From: Chloroflexota bacterium
Lineage (GTDB): Bacteria > Chloroflexota > Dehalococcoidia > Lucifugimonadales > HRBIN23
DNA length: 51,197 bases
Direction of reading: 5' to 3'
Assembly (NCBI GenBank): GCA_016210325.1
Contig: JACQUK010000134.1
Coordinates: 1 to 51,197 of the forward strand
Every line of letters starts with the position of its first letter. Within the stretch, counting starts at the first letter, position 1. A program made the translations under genes and the position numbers. The notes below the pieces were generated by a model that had not been told where the DNA came from, made no database searches, and saw only the letters and a list, made by a program, of their open reading frames with translations. Shown here piece after piece: positions 29,528 to 38,691 of this stretch.

Positions 29528-30517
29528 ATGCCCCTGAACCGGGACCCGCTGCCCGCCTTCGCCGGGATCCTTACCATGCTACGGGCACCCAAGGCTGAGG
29601 TGGAGGACCTGAAGGAAGGCATGGTGGCCATCCTGGGCGTCCCCTACGACCTTTCTACCACGGGCCGCATCGGCGCCCGGTTCGGCCCCCGCAGCATGCG
29701 TGAGACGGCCACCTACTATGCCAGCCATATTGAAAGGGGGGACCTCATCGAGGTCACTACGGGCCAAGTCCTGGTGGCCCCCAAGGAACTGCGGCTCGTG
29801 GACCTGGGCGACCTGAACGTCTACCCCGTTGACTGGCCCAAGACGGAGGCAGCCCTCCGGGAGGCCATCGCCCGAATCCTCGAACGCGGGGCCTTCCCCG
29901 TTGTCCTTGGTGGCGACCACTTCATCTCCTATCCTCTGACCCTGGGCCTCCACGACGCCATCCTCCGCCGTGGCGGCAGGAGAATCGGCTATATCCAGGT
30001 CTCCAACCGGCTGGACCTGGGGCAGGAGGACCCCCTCTGGGGCAGGGTGTGGACGGGAGCTACCGCTAGGAGGGTCCTGGAGTCAGGCGCCGTGGACCCC
30101 CGCAACATGGTCTGGCTGGGTGCCCACGGGTACGTCCCCCTGGAGCAACTGGAGACGGCCAGAGAGTTGGATCTCCGGGTCTTCACCCTGGGCGACATGC
30201 GACGTGGAGGTATCCGAGCAGTGGCCCGCCAGGCTGTGGAAGTGGCTTCACAGGGCTGCGACGCCGTCTACCTGAGCCTGGACATGGGTGTGGTCAATGG
30301 GAGCTACGCCGCTGGTACTGCTGCTCCCAGCTTCGACGGGCTGCGGGATGTCGAGCTGCTTGAGGTCATGGACGAGCTGGCGCAATCCCCCATCGGCGCC
30401 TTGGACATCGTGGGGGTGAACCCCACCGTCGAGTTCGTGTACCACACCACACAGCGGCTGGCGGTCACCGCCCTCATCCGCTTCATTGCCCCCAGGGTCC
30501 TGGGCGGCACGGTCTGA
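29528..30517 (+). CDS. Ureohydrolase-fold paralog U7, ligands degenerate; close paralog of U4
   Basis: VLGGDHFISYP (His kept), YIQVSNRLDLG (Asp/His lost), LSLDMGVVNGSYAAGT (second Asp to Gly); N-terminus MPLNRDPLPAFAGILTMLRAP parallels U4. Confidence 0.9.
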   Translation: MPLNRDPLPAFAGILTMLRAPKAEVEDLKEGMVAILGVPYDLSTTGRIGARFGPRSMRETATYYASHIERGDLIEVTTGQVLVAPKELRLVDLGDLNVYPVDWPKTEAALREAIARILERGAFPVVLGGDHFISYPLTLGLHDAILRRGGRRIGYIQVSNRLDLGQEDPLWGRVWTGATARRVLESGAVDPRNMVWLGAHGYVPLEQLETARELDLRVFTLGDMRRGGIRAVARQAVEVASQGCDAVYLSLDMGVVNGSYAAGTAAPSFDGLRDVELLEVMDELAQSPIGALDIVGVNPTVEFVYHTTQRLAVTALIRFIAPRVLGGTV

Positions 30518-30718
30518 GGCGAGCGTCGAGGCCTTGGCGCCGCTGGCCCCACCTGCTAGTGTCCTGTCTCAGCACCCATGTTGACCTCTCCCCCTGTGGT
30601 CCCCCTCTCCTAAAGGCGAGGGGGACCGGGTTTAGAGGGGGTTAGGTGCTAGGCAAGTAAGCTGATGGTCGAGACGACCCTACTTGAACAGACCAAGGCC
30701 CCGCAGGCGGTAGCCCGC

Positions 30719-33223
30719 TCACGCCAGGAGGACGATAGTGGCCCCATCGCCGCGGCGGGAGGTATCGGGCTGCCATGCACGCACCAGGGGATGTTTGGCC
30801 AGGCGCTCCCGCAGGGCGACCCGCAGCGCACCGGTCCCTGCCCCGTGGACCACCCGGGCCACGGTGTACCCCTGAAGCAGCGCCTGGTCCAGGAACTTCT
30901 CCAGGCGGCGCAGGGCCTCTTCGGCCCGCTCCCCACGGAGGTCCAGCTCTACCTGGGGCACCGGAGTGGCAATAGCCTCAGTGGCCGGCTCCGCCGGGTG
31001 CGGCCCTTCCACGGAAGGGCGCGGTACAACGGGCTTCACCGCACCCTGCCAGGCGGCCACGGCCTTGGCCAGGCCTTGACCACTGGCCCAGGGTGGCGTG
31101 GGGGTGGGCAGGGCCCGCTCCAGTTGGTCCAGGGCTACTCGCGCCTTGAGTGCCCCAATGATGACCTCGACGGTCCCCCGGGGGTCTGGTGGCCCCTGAA
31201 CGATGCCCGGCTGGGGGAAGCCTCGCACCCTCACCCAGTCGCCGGGACGCAGGCGCGCCACCCACTCCCGCTCTTCGGCGGCCTGCCACTCGGGCGTGCC
31301 CAGCTCGCGGCGGAGGCGCTGGGCCGTTCGAAGGGCCTCGGCCACGGGCATGGCGGCGCCTCCCTCCAGCGCCCGGGAGGCCTCACGAAGCTGCCCCAGC
31401 ACCTCCTCGGCCTTCCGCTGGAGGTCAGCGTGGACCTCCTCCAGGGCCGCAGCCTTCTCTTTTTCCACCTCAGCAAGGCGCCCCTCCAGCTCCTGGCGCA
31501 GCTCCTCGGCGCGGCGAAGGGCGGCCTCCGCCTCCTGCCGCTGGGCCGCGGCCTGGGCCCGCTCCCGCCCCAGGTCAGCCAGCAGGACCTCCATCTGCTG
31601 CTGCAAGGGGGCCAGGTGGGCGCGGGCCGACTCCACGACCTCCCTGGGCAGGCCCAACTGGGCGGCGATGGCCAGAGCGTAGCTCCGGCCGGGCAGGCCG
31701 GCCGTCAGGCGGTAGGTGGGGGCCAGGGTGGCCGGGTCCAGCTCAACGCTGGCGTTCATCATGCCCGGGGTCTCCTGCGCATAGGCGGCCACGTCCCGGT
31801 GGTGAGTGGTGGCGATGGTGGTGACTCCTCGCTCCACCAGGTGGCCCAGCAGCGCCTTGGCCAGGGCTGCCCCCTCCTCCGGGTCGGTGCTGGCCCCCAG
31901 CTCGTCCACCAGCACCAGCGAGCGGGGCGTGGCCCGGCCCAGCATGACGCGGAGGGCGGCGATGTGCGCCGCGAAGGTGGACAGCGAGCGGTCAATGCTC
32001 TGCTGGTCGCCGATGTCGGCGAAGACGGCGTCGAACACCGAGAGCAAGGAGCCAGGGGCGGCTGGAACCTGCAGCCCCGCCTGGTGCATCAGCGCCAGGA
32101 GGCCAGCGGTCTTGAGCGCCACCGTCTTGCCGCCGGCGTTGGGACCGGTGATGAGCAGCACCCGCCATCCATCACCTACCTCGATGGTGTTGGGCACCAC
32201 GGGGCCTGTCAGCAGCGGGTGGCGGGCGTCGGTCAGCCGCAGGACTGCCTGCTCCGCCGTGGGGACGACCGGCTCGAAGGCGTCCAGGGCCACGGCGTAG
32301 CGGGCCTTGGCTAGGGCCAAGTCCAGGCGGGCGGCTAGCTCCAGTCCGGCCAGCAGGTCCTCGGCGTGGCGCTCCACCAGGGCCGAGAGCTCCCGCAGCA
32401 CCTTTACGGCCTCCCGCTCCTCAGCGGCCTTGAGCTGCCGCCAGCGGTTGCCCAGGGGGACCGCCGCCAGTGGCTCCACGAAGAGGGTCGCTCCGCTCTC
32501 GGAGACGTCGTGGACCAGGCCGGGCAGGCGGCCGCGGTGCTCGATTTTCAACGGGAGCACCAGGCGCCCCTCCCGCTGGGTGATGACGGCGTCTTGGAGG
32601 ACATGCACGCCCAGGGAGGAGCGGACGATGCGTCCGAGCGCCGCTTCCAGGCGGGCGTAAGCCACGCGGACCTCGGCTCGCAGCTCGCGCAGGGCCGGCG
32701 AGGCATTGTCGGCCACCTCCCCATGCCGTTCGATGCTCTTGGCGATGCGGTCTTCCAACTCTTTGAGGTCAGCGATGCGCCCCGCCATGTCCCCCAGGGC
32801 GGGGGCCTCCTGGCGGCCGCGGAGGAGCTGGTCCCGGAAGCGGCGGACCGCGTACAGGGTGTCGTGCACCTCCAGCAGCTCGGGGCCGGTCAGGACGCCC
32901 CCCATGGCAGCCCGCCGGAGGGTGCCCCGGATGTCCCGCGCCGCCGAGAGGTCGGGGTCAGCCCGCGCCAGCAGCCTTCGGGCCTCCCTGGTCTCCTGCT
33001 GACGGCGGGCCACCACGTCGGGGTCAAAGGAGGGGCGCAGGGCCAAGGCCGCCTCCCGTCCCAGCACGAAGGTGGCGTGGATGGCCAGTCGCTCCAGGAC
33101 GGCCGGGAACTCCAGCAGCCCCAGGGACCTGGCGCCCAGGTCGCTGGCGGCACTGCTTGGGGTCCCCGGCGTGTCGAGTTGCTGCATCGGTGGCTCCGCC
33201 CCAGCCTTGCCTCCATTGTACAC
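30719..33223 (-). CDS. mutS2: Endonuclease MutS2 (MutS ATPase plus Smr domain)
   Basis: LLITGPNAGGKTVALKTAGLLALM; LVDELGASTDPEEGAALAKALL; C-terminal VELDLRGERAEEALRRLEKFLDQALLQGYTVARVVHGAGTGALR. Confidence 0.95.
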   Translation of the reverse strand: MYNGGKAGAEPPMQQLDTPGTPSSAASDLGARSLGLLEFPAVLERLAIHATFVLGREAALALRPSFDPDVVARRQQETREARRLLARADPDLSAARDIRGTLRRAAMGGVLTGPELLEVHDTLYAVRRFRDQLLRGRQEAPALGDMAGRIADLKELEDRIAKSIERHGEVADNASPALRELRAEVRVAYARLEAALGRIVRSSLGVHVLQDAVITQREGRLVLPLKIEHRGRLPGLVHDVSESGATLFVEPLAAVPLGNRWRQLKAAEEREAVKVLRELSALVERHAEDLLAGLELAARLDLALAKARYAVALDAFEPVVPTAEQAVLRLTDARHPLLTGPVVPNTIEVGDGWRVLLITGPNAGGKTVALKTAGLLALMHQAGLQVPAAPGSLLSVFDAVFADIGDQQSIDRSLSTFAAHIAALRVMLGRATPRSLVLVDELGASTDPEEGAALAKALLGHLVERGVTTIATTHHRDVAAYAQETPGMMNASVELDPATLAPTYRLTAGLPGRSYALAIAAQLGLPREVVESARAHLAPLQQQMEVLLADLGRERAQAAAQRQEAEAALRRAEELRQELEGRLAEVEKEKAAALEEVHADLQRKAEEVLGQLREASRALEGGAAMPVAEALRTAQRLRRELGTPEWQAAEEREWVARLRPGDWVRVRGFPQPGIVQGPPDPRGTVEVIIGALKARVALDQLERALPTPTPPWASGQGLAKAVAAWQGAVKPVVPRPSVEGPHPAEPATEAIATPVPQVELDLRGERAEEALRRLEKFLDQALLQGYTVARVVHGAGTGALRVALRERLAKHPLVRAWQPDTSRRGDGATIVLLA

Positions 33224-33239
33224 GAGGTATCGTAGAGGC

Positions 33240-33419
33240 TATGCGGCGCTGTTGGCATCGCCTGCTCGCCCCTTCGACTGGCTCAGGGCGAGCGGGCCCA
33301 GGAGGTTTCCGCTCGTGGTGAGCTCCGCCCCCGACTCGACGGGGTCGAGACTCGCGACCCCGTCGGACCCGCCGAACCATGCGCGGAAGAGATGGCAGAA
33401 TGTCAACAGAGCCGCACTA
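33240..33419. mobile_element. MITE-like element, about 180 bp, same family as 17253-17383
   Basis: TATGCGGCGCTGTTGGCAT... / ...AATGTCAACAGAGCCGCACTA imperfect TIRs; internal CTTCGACTGGCTCAGGGCGAGCGGG and CCGCTCGTGGTGAGC modules. Confidence 0.6.
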
Positions 33420-34304
33420 CTACTTCTCGATTTCTTGAGGAACGGCATGGTGACCCTCCACCGTGACCAGCACGGAGCAGTAGCCCACGACGCCCTCTGG
33501 GTCGCCGCCCGTGTCGGCGGAGGTGGCATAGCCCAGGAGCCGCGCCCTGGGCTTCCCCAGCCGCCTCATGGTCTCCAGCATGGCCATGACCGCTCCAGGC
33601 CCACACATGTTGACCTCCTCCGCGGCCCGGGCCACGGCGGCCGGGTCCAGCGACAGGACTGCCTCGATGGCGGCTTTGTCCAGGACCTCCGCCCTGTCCC
33701 GTGGAAAGTAGTGGGACAGGTCGCTGCTGGCGATGACCACGCCCCGCCGGTCCCTCAGCACCTCCGCCAGGGCCGCCCCCAACTTGCGACAGGTCTCCAA
33801 GGACTGGTCCGACAGGCAGACAGGCAGGAAGGGCAGGCCGGTGCCGTAGAGGTGCTGGAGCCAGGGGAGCACGGCCTCGATGGAGTGCTCCATCCGGTGG
33901 GCAGCGGCATCGGGGACCAGCCGGGGCAGGCGGCGCCGCAGGGCTTCACCCAGATCCGTGTCCACTGGAGAGCGGCCCAAGGGCGTCTCCCAGAAAGCGG
34001 CCGACGAGAGGGCCAGCCCGGCCCCCAGGCCATAGTGATTGGGACCCAGAATAGCCACCACCTCAGGGCGCCCCAGGCCCGCCAGGGCTGCTATCCCCGT
34101 GGCAGCCACAGGCCCGGAGTAGGCGTAGCCGGCGTGGGGCAGCACCAGGCCCAGGAGGCCTGTCAAGAGCGCCTCGCTGGGCTGGGGCACGCGGCCAGGC
34201 CCCAGAGGGCCGCGGATGCACTCCTCCATCTGCAGTCGAAGGGCGCTGGGAGAGCGCTCATAGAGCTGCCCGACGACCGCCGCCGGTCGGACCGCTGCGG
34301 ACAT
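33420..34304 (-). CDS. amrB: AmmeMemoRadiSam system protein B / MEMO1 family protein
   Basis: GLVLPHAGYAYSGPVAATGIAAL; ILGPNHYGLG; RMEHSIEAVLPWLQHLYG; VIASSDLSHYFPRD. Confidence 0.92.
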   Translation of the reverse strand: MSAAVRPAAVVGQLYERSPSALRLQMEECIRGPLGPGRVPQPSEALLTGLLGLVLPHAGYAYSGPVAATGIAALAGLGRPEVVAILGPNHYGLGAGLALSSAAFWETPLGRSPVDTDLGEALRRRLPRLVPDAAAHRMEHSIEAVLPWLQHLYGTGLPFLPVCLSDQSLETCRKLGAALAEVLRDRRGVVIASSDLSHYFPRDRAEVLDKAAIEAVLSLDPAAVARAAEEVNMCGPGAVMAMLETMRRLGKPRARLLGYATSADTGGDPEGVVGYCSVLVTVEGHHAVPQEIEK

Positions 34305-34385
34305 CTCCGGCTGTTCCTCCTCCGCATGCTGGCTTATACTACCACCGTGGGACCCCCTGGGGGACAAGCGGGCCGAGGAGACCAC

Positions 34386-35795
34386 GTGAGGACGGGAGAG
34401 GCGAGCCTGGGGCACTGGGCGCACGCGCCAGAGCGGGCCGTGGCCCACCTCTGGCGGCGGGCGGCCGCTGCCCTGGGCCCCCTGGACGCGGGCGACGGCA
34501 GCCGCTTCACGGTGCTCTATCCGGGCCGGCCGGGCGGAGGGCCGGGGCCTGATTTTCGCGACGCGCTGCTGCTGCGGGACGACGGCTCGGTGGTGCGCGG
34601 CGATGTGGAGGTGCACGTTCGGGAGCGGGGCTGGCTGGACCACGGCCACGGTCGGGACCGCCGCTACAACCGGATGGCATTGCACGTGGTGCTGTGGCCC
34701 ACGCCCCCAGCGCCTTTGGATGGCCCCACTGGACGTGGCCCACTGACCCGGCTGGAGATGGGCGCTGTGGTACCGGTAGTGGCCCTGTTCCCGTCGCTGG
34801 CGCGGCTGTACCGCTCCACCACCACCCCCTCTGCGCCATCCAAACGCACGGCCGCACGTCACAGCCCTCGGCCGCAGGACGTGTCTCTCCGGACGGCGGG
34901 GAGGACGCCTCTCCTGGCACCGGAGGCAGTGTCCCCGGAGCCTGACCAATCCCTTTTGGCCGCGCCCCAGGCCGCTGCCCTGACCCCTGGACGGCTGCTC
35001 AGGGCAGGCCTTGTCCGCTTCCACCAGAAGGCGCGGGCCTTCACCCAAGAGCTGTCCCAGTCTGGGCCAGAGGAGGTCCTGTACCAGGGGGTCATGGAAA
35101 CACTGGGGTACAGCGGTAACCGGGAGGCCATGCGGTCTCTGGCGATGGGCCTGCCCCTGGCACTGCTGCGCCGTGCCCTGCTCCCCGTCCCTTCGGAGCA
35201 GCGGCGGACTGCCCTGGAGGCGCTGCTGGTGGGGGCCGCTGGTCTGCTGCCTCAGAGTCCCGACCTCGACGCCACGGCCCTGGCCGGGATTTGGAGGGCC
35301 TCTGGGCTGGAGGCGGTAGTGCCCCAGGCAGCGTGGTCGCTGGCGGGGCTGCGCCCCAGCAACCATCCTCGGCGTCGCCTGCTGGGCATGGCCGGCCTGC
35401 TGCACCGCTTCTGGGAGACAGGGTTGCTTGAGGGGCTTCTGCCCCTGGTCAAACTGCAAGGCCCGCCAGCCCTGGAGCGGGCGCTGGCCGTGGACTGCCC
35501 AGACCAAGCGCAAGGGGCCACAGCGCTCATTGGGGCCGGGCGCGCGCGGGAGGCGGCCGTCAACGTGGTCCTGCCCTTCTTCTACGCCTACGGAGGGCGG
35601 ACCGGCGGGTCAGCGCTGGCCCGGGCGGCCCTGGCCCTGTACCGGGCCTTCCCAGCTCCCGAGGAGAACAGCCAGGTCAGGGAGGCAAGGCGGGTGCTGG
35701 GCGTGGCCTGGCCGGTGCCCACCGCCTGCGGGCAGCAGGGGCTTCTGGGCCTCTACCGTCGCCTGCTGTCCGTTGCGCCTTCCGGCGCACGGTGA
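34386..35795 (+). CDS. DUF2851 family protein
   Basis: GPGPDFRDALLLRDDGSVVRGDVEVHVRERGWLDHGHGRDRRYNRMALHVVLW; exact start uncertain (GTG 34386 or ATG 34326). Confidence 0.85.
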   Translation: MRTGEASLGHWAHAPERAVAHLWRRAAAALGPLDAGDGSRFTVLYPGRPGGGPGPDFRDALLLRDDGSVVRGDVEVHVRERGWLDHGHGRDRRYNRMALHVVLWPTPPAPLDGPTGRGPLTRLEMGAVVPVVALFPSLARLYRSTTTPSAPSKRTAARHSPRPQDVSLRTAGRTPLLAPEAVSPEPDQSLLAAPQAAALTPGRLLRAGLVRFHQKARAFTQELSQSGPEEVLYQGVMETLGYSGNREAMRSLAMGLPLALLRRALLPVPSEQRRTALEALLVGAAGLLPQSPDLDATALAGIWRASGLEAVVPQAAWSLAGLRPSNHPRRRLLGMAGLLHRFWETGLLEGLLPLVKLQGPPALERALAVDCPDQAQGATALIGAGRAREAAVNVVLPFFYAYGGRTGGSALARAALALYRAFPAPEENSQVREARRVLGVAWPVPTACGQQGLLGLYRRLLSVAPSGAR

Positions 35796-35872
35796 CCGGT
35801 GAGAGGACATGGCCCTGCTGTGCACCTGGTGCCCCCTGGGTCCTACCGCTCGCCAAAGTAGGTAGCGCCTCT

Positions 35873-36160
35873 CTACTGGACTGAGAACGCCCGATAGGTG
35901 CCACTGGAGAGTGCCCAGGTGGCCTTCACCTTGTCAACGCGGGCCAGGGGCGGCCCCCTCCGAAGGTGCTCCAGCAGCGCCTCCAGGGAGGCCCTGGGGC
36001 CCTCGGCCACCACCTCCACCGAGGCGCCGTCAGGCAGGTTGCGCACGTACCCTATGAGGCCCAGGCGACAGGCGCGTTCGGCCACAAACTGTCGGAAGAA
36101 GACCCCCTGGACCCTGCCGTACACCGTGGCGTGCAATGATAACACCTCTTGGACGGCCAT
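35873..36160 (-). CDS. acyP: Acylphosphatase
   Basis: LHATVYGRVQGVFFRQFVAERACRLGLIGYVRNLPDGASVEVVAEGP. Confidence 0.95.
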   Translation of the reverse strand: MAVQEVLSLHATVYGRVQGVFFRQFVAERACRLGLIGYVRNLPDGASVEVVAEGPRASLEALLEHLRRGPPLARVDKVKATWALSSGTYRAFSVQ

Positions 36161-36364
36161 CCGGTCATCCCCTCCTCCCACTCTGCCTCCAGTGTAGCAG
36201 TCCAGATGGAGGGAAGGGAGCAAGCCCCAGGGGCTGTGGAGGTGAACAAGGCGCTTCAGGCTGTGGTAAAGTAGGGGACGCCCAAGGCAGCCAGGGCCTG
36301 GGTACTGGGGCGGCATGGGATTGCCTTGGGGAGGGACGACACTCAACCGTGGAGGTGCACAGGA

Positions 36365-37201
36365 ATGGTGGACTACCGGCTCTCCATCGGAAATGCGGAG
36401 GTCATCGCCTTCTCCGACGCCACCTTCCAGCGGGGTCCCACTGAGTTCTTCCGGGCCACCTCGGACAAGGACTGGGGACCCTACCGAGACCTCATGACCC
36501 CGGAGGGGCAACTCCGCATCAACATTGGCTGCTACGCCGTGCGCTCTCAGGGGCGCTGGGTGATGGTGGACACGGGCATCGGGCCAGGGCCTGTCGCCGC
36601 CCTGGGCAGCGTCCAGGGCCAGCTCGGGCGGCTGCTGAAGGAGCGCGGGGTGCCGGCCGAGGAGGTGGCAGCGGTGGTCTTCACCCACCTGCACGTGGAC
36701 CACGTGGGCTGGAACATCACCCCGCAGGAGGGTAAACCCAGGCCTCTCTTCCCCAACGCCCGCTACCTGGCGTCCCGGAGCGACTGGGAGTTCTTCACCA
36801 GCCCTGAGAACCAGCAGCGGTTCCCTTACATCAAGACCCAGGTACTGCCGCTCCAGCAGCTTGGCATCCTGGAGCTTACCTCGGGCGAGAAGCGCGTCAC
36901 CGACGAGGTGCGTACGGTGCCTACCCCCGGCCACACGCCGGGCCACGTCAGCGTCGCCATCGCCTCGGGCGGACAGCGGGGATTCATCCTGGGGGATGTG
37001 GCACACCATCCGGCCCAGGCGGCCGAGACCGACTGGGGGACCCGGGCCGACGTGGACCCTGACCTGGCGCGACACACCCGCCACCAGGTGTTCGACCAAC
37101 TGGAGCGGGAGGGGACGACGGTCGCGGCCGGCCATTTCCCCACGCCGGGGTTCGGCCGGCTGGTGCGGGCCCAGGGGCGCCGCTACTGGCAGGTGCTGTA
37201 G
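36365..37201 (+). CDS. MBL-fold metallo-hydrolase
   Basis: MVDTGIGPG; VVFTHLHVDHVGWN; TVPTPGHTPGHVSVAI. Confidence 0.9.
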   Translation: MVDYRLSIGNAEVIAFSDATFQRGPTEFFRATSDKDWGPYRDLMTPEGQLRINIGCYAVRSQGRWVMVDTGIGPGPVAALGSVQGQLGRLLKERGVPAEEVAAVVFTHLHVDHVGWNITPQEGKPRPLFPNARYLASRSDWEFFTSPENQQRFPYIKTQVLPLQQLGILELTSGEKRVTDEVRTVPTPGHTPGHVSVAIASGGQRGFILGDVAHHPAQAAETDWGTRADVDPDLARHTRHQVFDQLEREGTTVAAGHFPTPGFGRLVRAQGRRYWQVL

Positions 37202-37220
37202 AGCGGGGCATCACCGTTCT

Positions 37221-37413
37221 CTAGTGTGGTGTCCCCGAAGTTCGCCGAGCCCGACGAACGAGAACCGTGGCAATGGTTCGGCAGGCTCACCACGGCGTCT
37301 GGAGGAAGGGTGGACCCCGCCGCTCCCGACAGCATCGGGACTTCGTCGTCCCAATTACATCGGGATTCCTCGCAGTGACAATTCGTAAACGTATTTCGGA
37401 GACAGGACACTAG
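37221..37413. mobile_element. MITE-like element, 193 bp with TIRs
   Basis: Left CTAGTGTGGTGTCCCCGAA, right end reverse complement CTAGTGTCCTGTCTCCGAA (about 16/19 identical). Confidence 0.65.
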
Positions 37414-37513
37414 ATGGCGGTGCCTGGAGCGTGGCTGCACCGGGCGTTGTGATCGCCCCTTCTGAAGCCCGGCTACGCCACTCAGGCATCGCCGGCGGGG
37501 TCGGCCCCGCCGG

Positions 37514-38104
37514 CTAGGTTATGCCCGTGGCCCGGGAGACGAGCGCACGTATCTCGTCCACCTCGGCCTGCTGCCAGGCTGGGTAGCGGGCCTGGGACCG
37601 CCGGCGGCTCTCGGCGCGCTGCGCCTCCTCGCCAGCCACCTGGGCCTTTACCTCCGCCTCGATGCGCGCCCGCTCCTCGTTGGCCAGCCCGGGCCGCTCG
37701 ATCCAGTGGCAGAGGTAGCGGCCGTCCTTGGTGTAGAACACAAAGACGGGGATGGAGCGGAACTGCCCGTCCTTCAGGAACTCGTCCATGATGTCCAGGT
37801 TCTGGTCCCGGGGGAAGACGCGGAACTCCAGCCCTGCCAACTCGGCCAGCTTGGCCATCACGGGCATACCCCGGTAGACATCGGGGCACCAGTCCTCACC
37901 CAGGCATAGCACCGTGGCAGGCCCGCCATGTGCCGCCTTGGCCCTACGGAAGAACTCCACGTCCTCCGGGCGGGGCTGGTAGGAGTCCCAGTACTGCTGA
38001 AAGCGGTCTTTGTTGACCTTGATGACCGCCTGGAAGTACTCGTTGTATGGGTGCCCCCGTGCGAACCGCTCCGGGGTGACCACACTGGCCTTCTGCGCCA
38101 TCAT
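37514..38104 (-). CDS. Thioredoxin-fold family protein
   Basis: ATVLCLGEDWCPDVYRGMPVMAKLAELAGLEFRVFPRDQNLDIMDEFLKDGQFRSIPVFVFYTKDG. Confidence 0.85.
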   Translation of the reverse strand: MMAQKASVVTPERFARGHPYNEYFQAVIKVNKDRFQQYWDSYQPRPEDVEFFRRAKAAHGGPATVLCLGEDWCPDVYRGMPVMAKLAELAGLEFRVFPRDQNLDIMDEFLKDGQFRSIPVFVFYTKDGRYLCHWIERPGLANEERARIEAEVKAQVAGEEAQRAESRRRSQARYPAWQQAEVDEIRALVSRATGIT

Positions 38105-38207
38105 CCCTCCTTGCTGCCTGAGAAGATGCGTCTATCTGAGAGCCCCAGGGGCACTAGGGGTCTCCCCCACAGGACCCCCACGGGCCAACGGCCCGTCACT
38201 CGATGTG

Positions 38208-38423
38208 TCAGCCGGCTTCGCCCTCGAACCCATGCTCCACGCGGCCGTCCGGCCAGACGACGATGGGCACCGCGTCGCCGTAGCGCAGCGCCTCGTCCAG
38301 CCACCCCTGGTCCGCGTCCACCGGTCGCTCCTCGTAGGCGACGCCTTGGCGCCGCCACGCCCGCTTCAGCTTGATGCACGTAGGGCAAGTGGTGAGGGTA
38401 TACACAATGGGCTTGGTTGTCAT
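38208..38423 (-). CDS. Glutaredoxin family protein
   Basis: MTTKPIVYTLTTCPTCIKLKRAWRRQGVAYEERPVD; CPTC active site. Confidence 0.88.
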   Translation of the reverse strand: MTTKPIVYTLTTCPTCIKLKRAWRRQGVAYEERPVDADQGWLDEALRYGDAVPIVVWPDGRVEHGFEGEAG

Positions 38424-38691
38424 GGGCCTCCGCCACCCAAAGGGGTGTACCTGGTCTATGATGCCGGAACAGGGGACCGGATGCTGCCCATACTAGCACA
38501 GGTGCCGGTGGGATGTCACGGCAGGATGAGCGCCGGTTCCAGTCAGTTGATGTTGAGGACACTTTCCAGGTATCCTCCGGGCAGCCCAAGCCTGGAGGAA
38601 ATACCGGATGGAATCTCTACCAGGCCCGCTTTCCAATCTGTCAGTCGTCATTCCGCTCGGTTGTCCAAGTCAAGGGTCCAGCCCGCTCGTA

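Noticed and set aside
30665-32314. 549-aa plus-strand ORF antisense to mutS2
   Set aside because: MutS2 on the minus strand is unequivocal; the translation is low complexity.
33072-34385. N-terminal 438 codons of the plus-strand 907-aa ORF
   Set aside because: Antisense to the MEMO-family gene and crosses a MITE-like repeat; the DUF2851 similarity begins after about 34386.
33420-35513. Full 697-aa reading of the minus-strand ORF
   Set aside because: Only the segment from ATG 34304 is MEMO-like; the upstream part is antisense to the DUF2851 gene.
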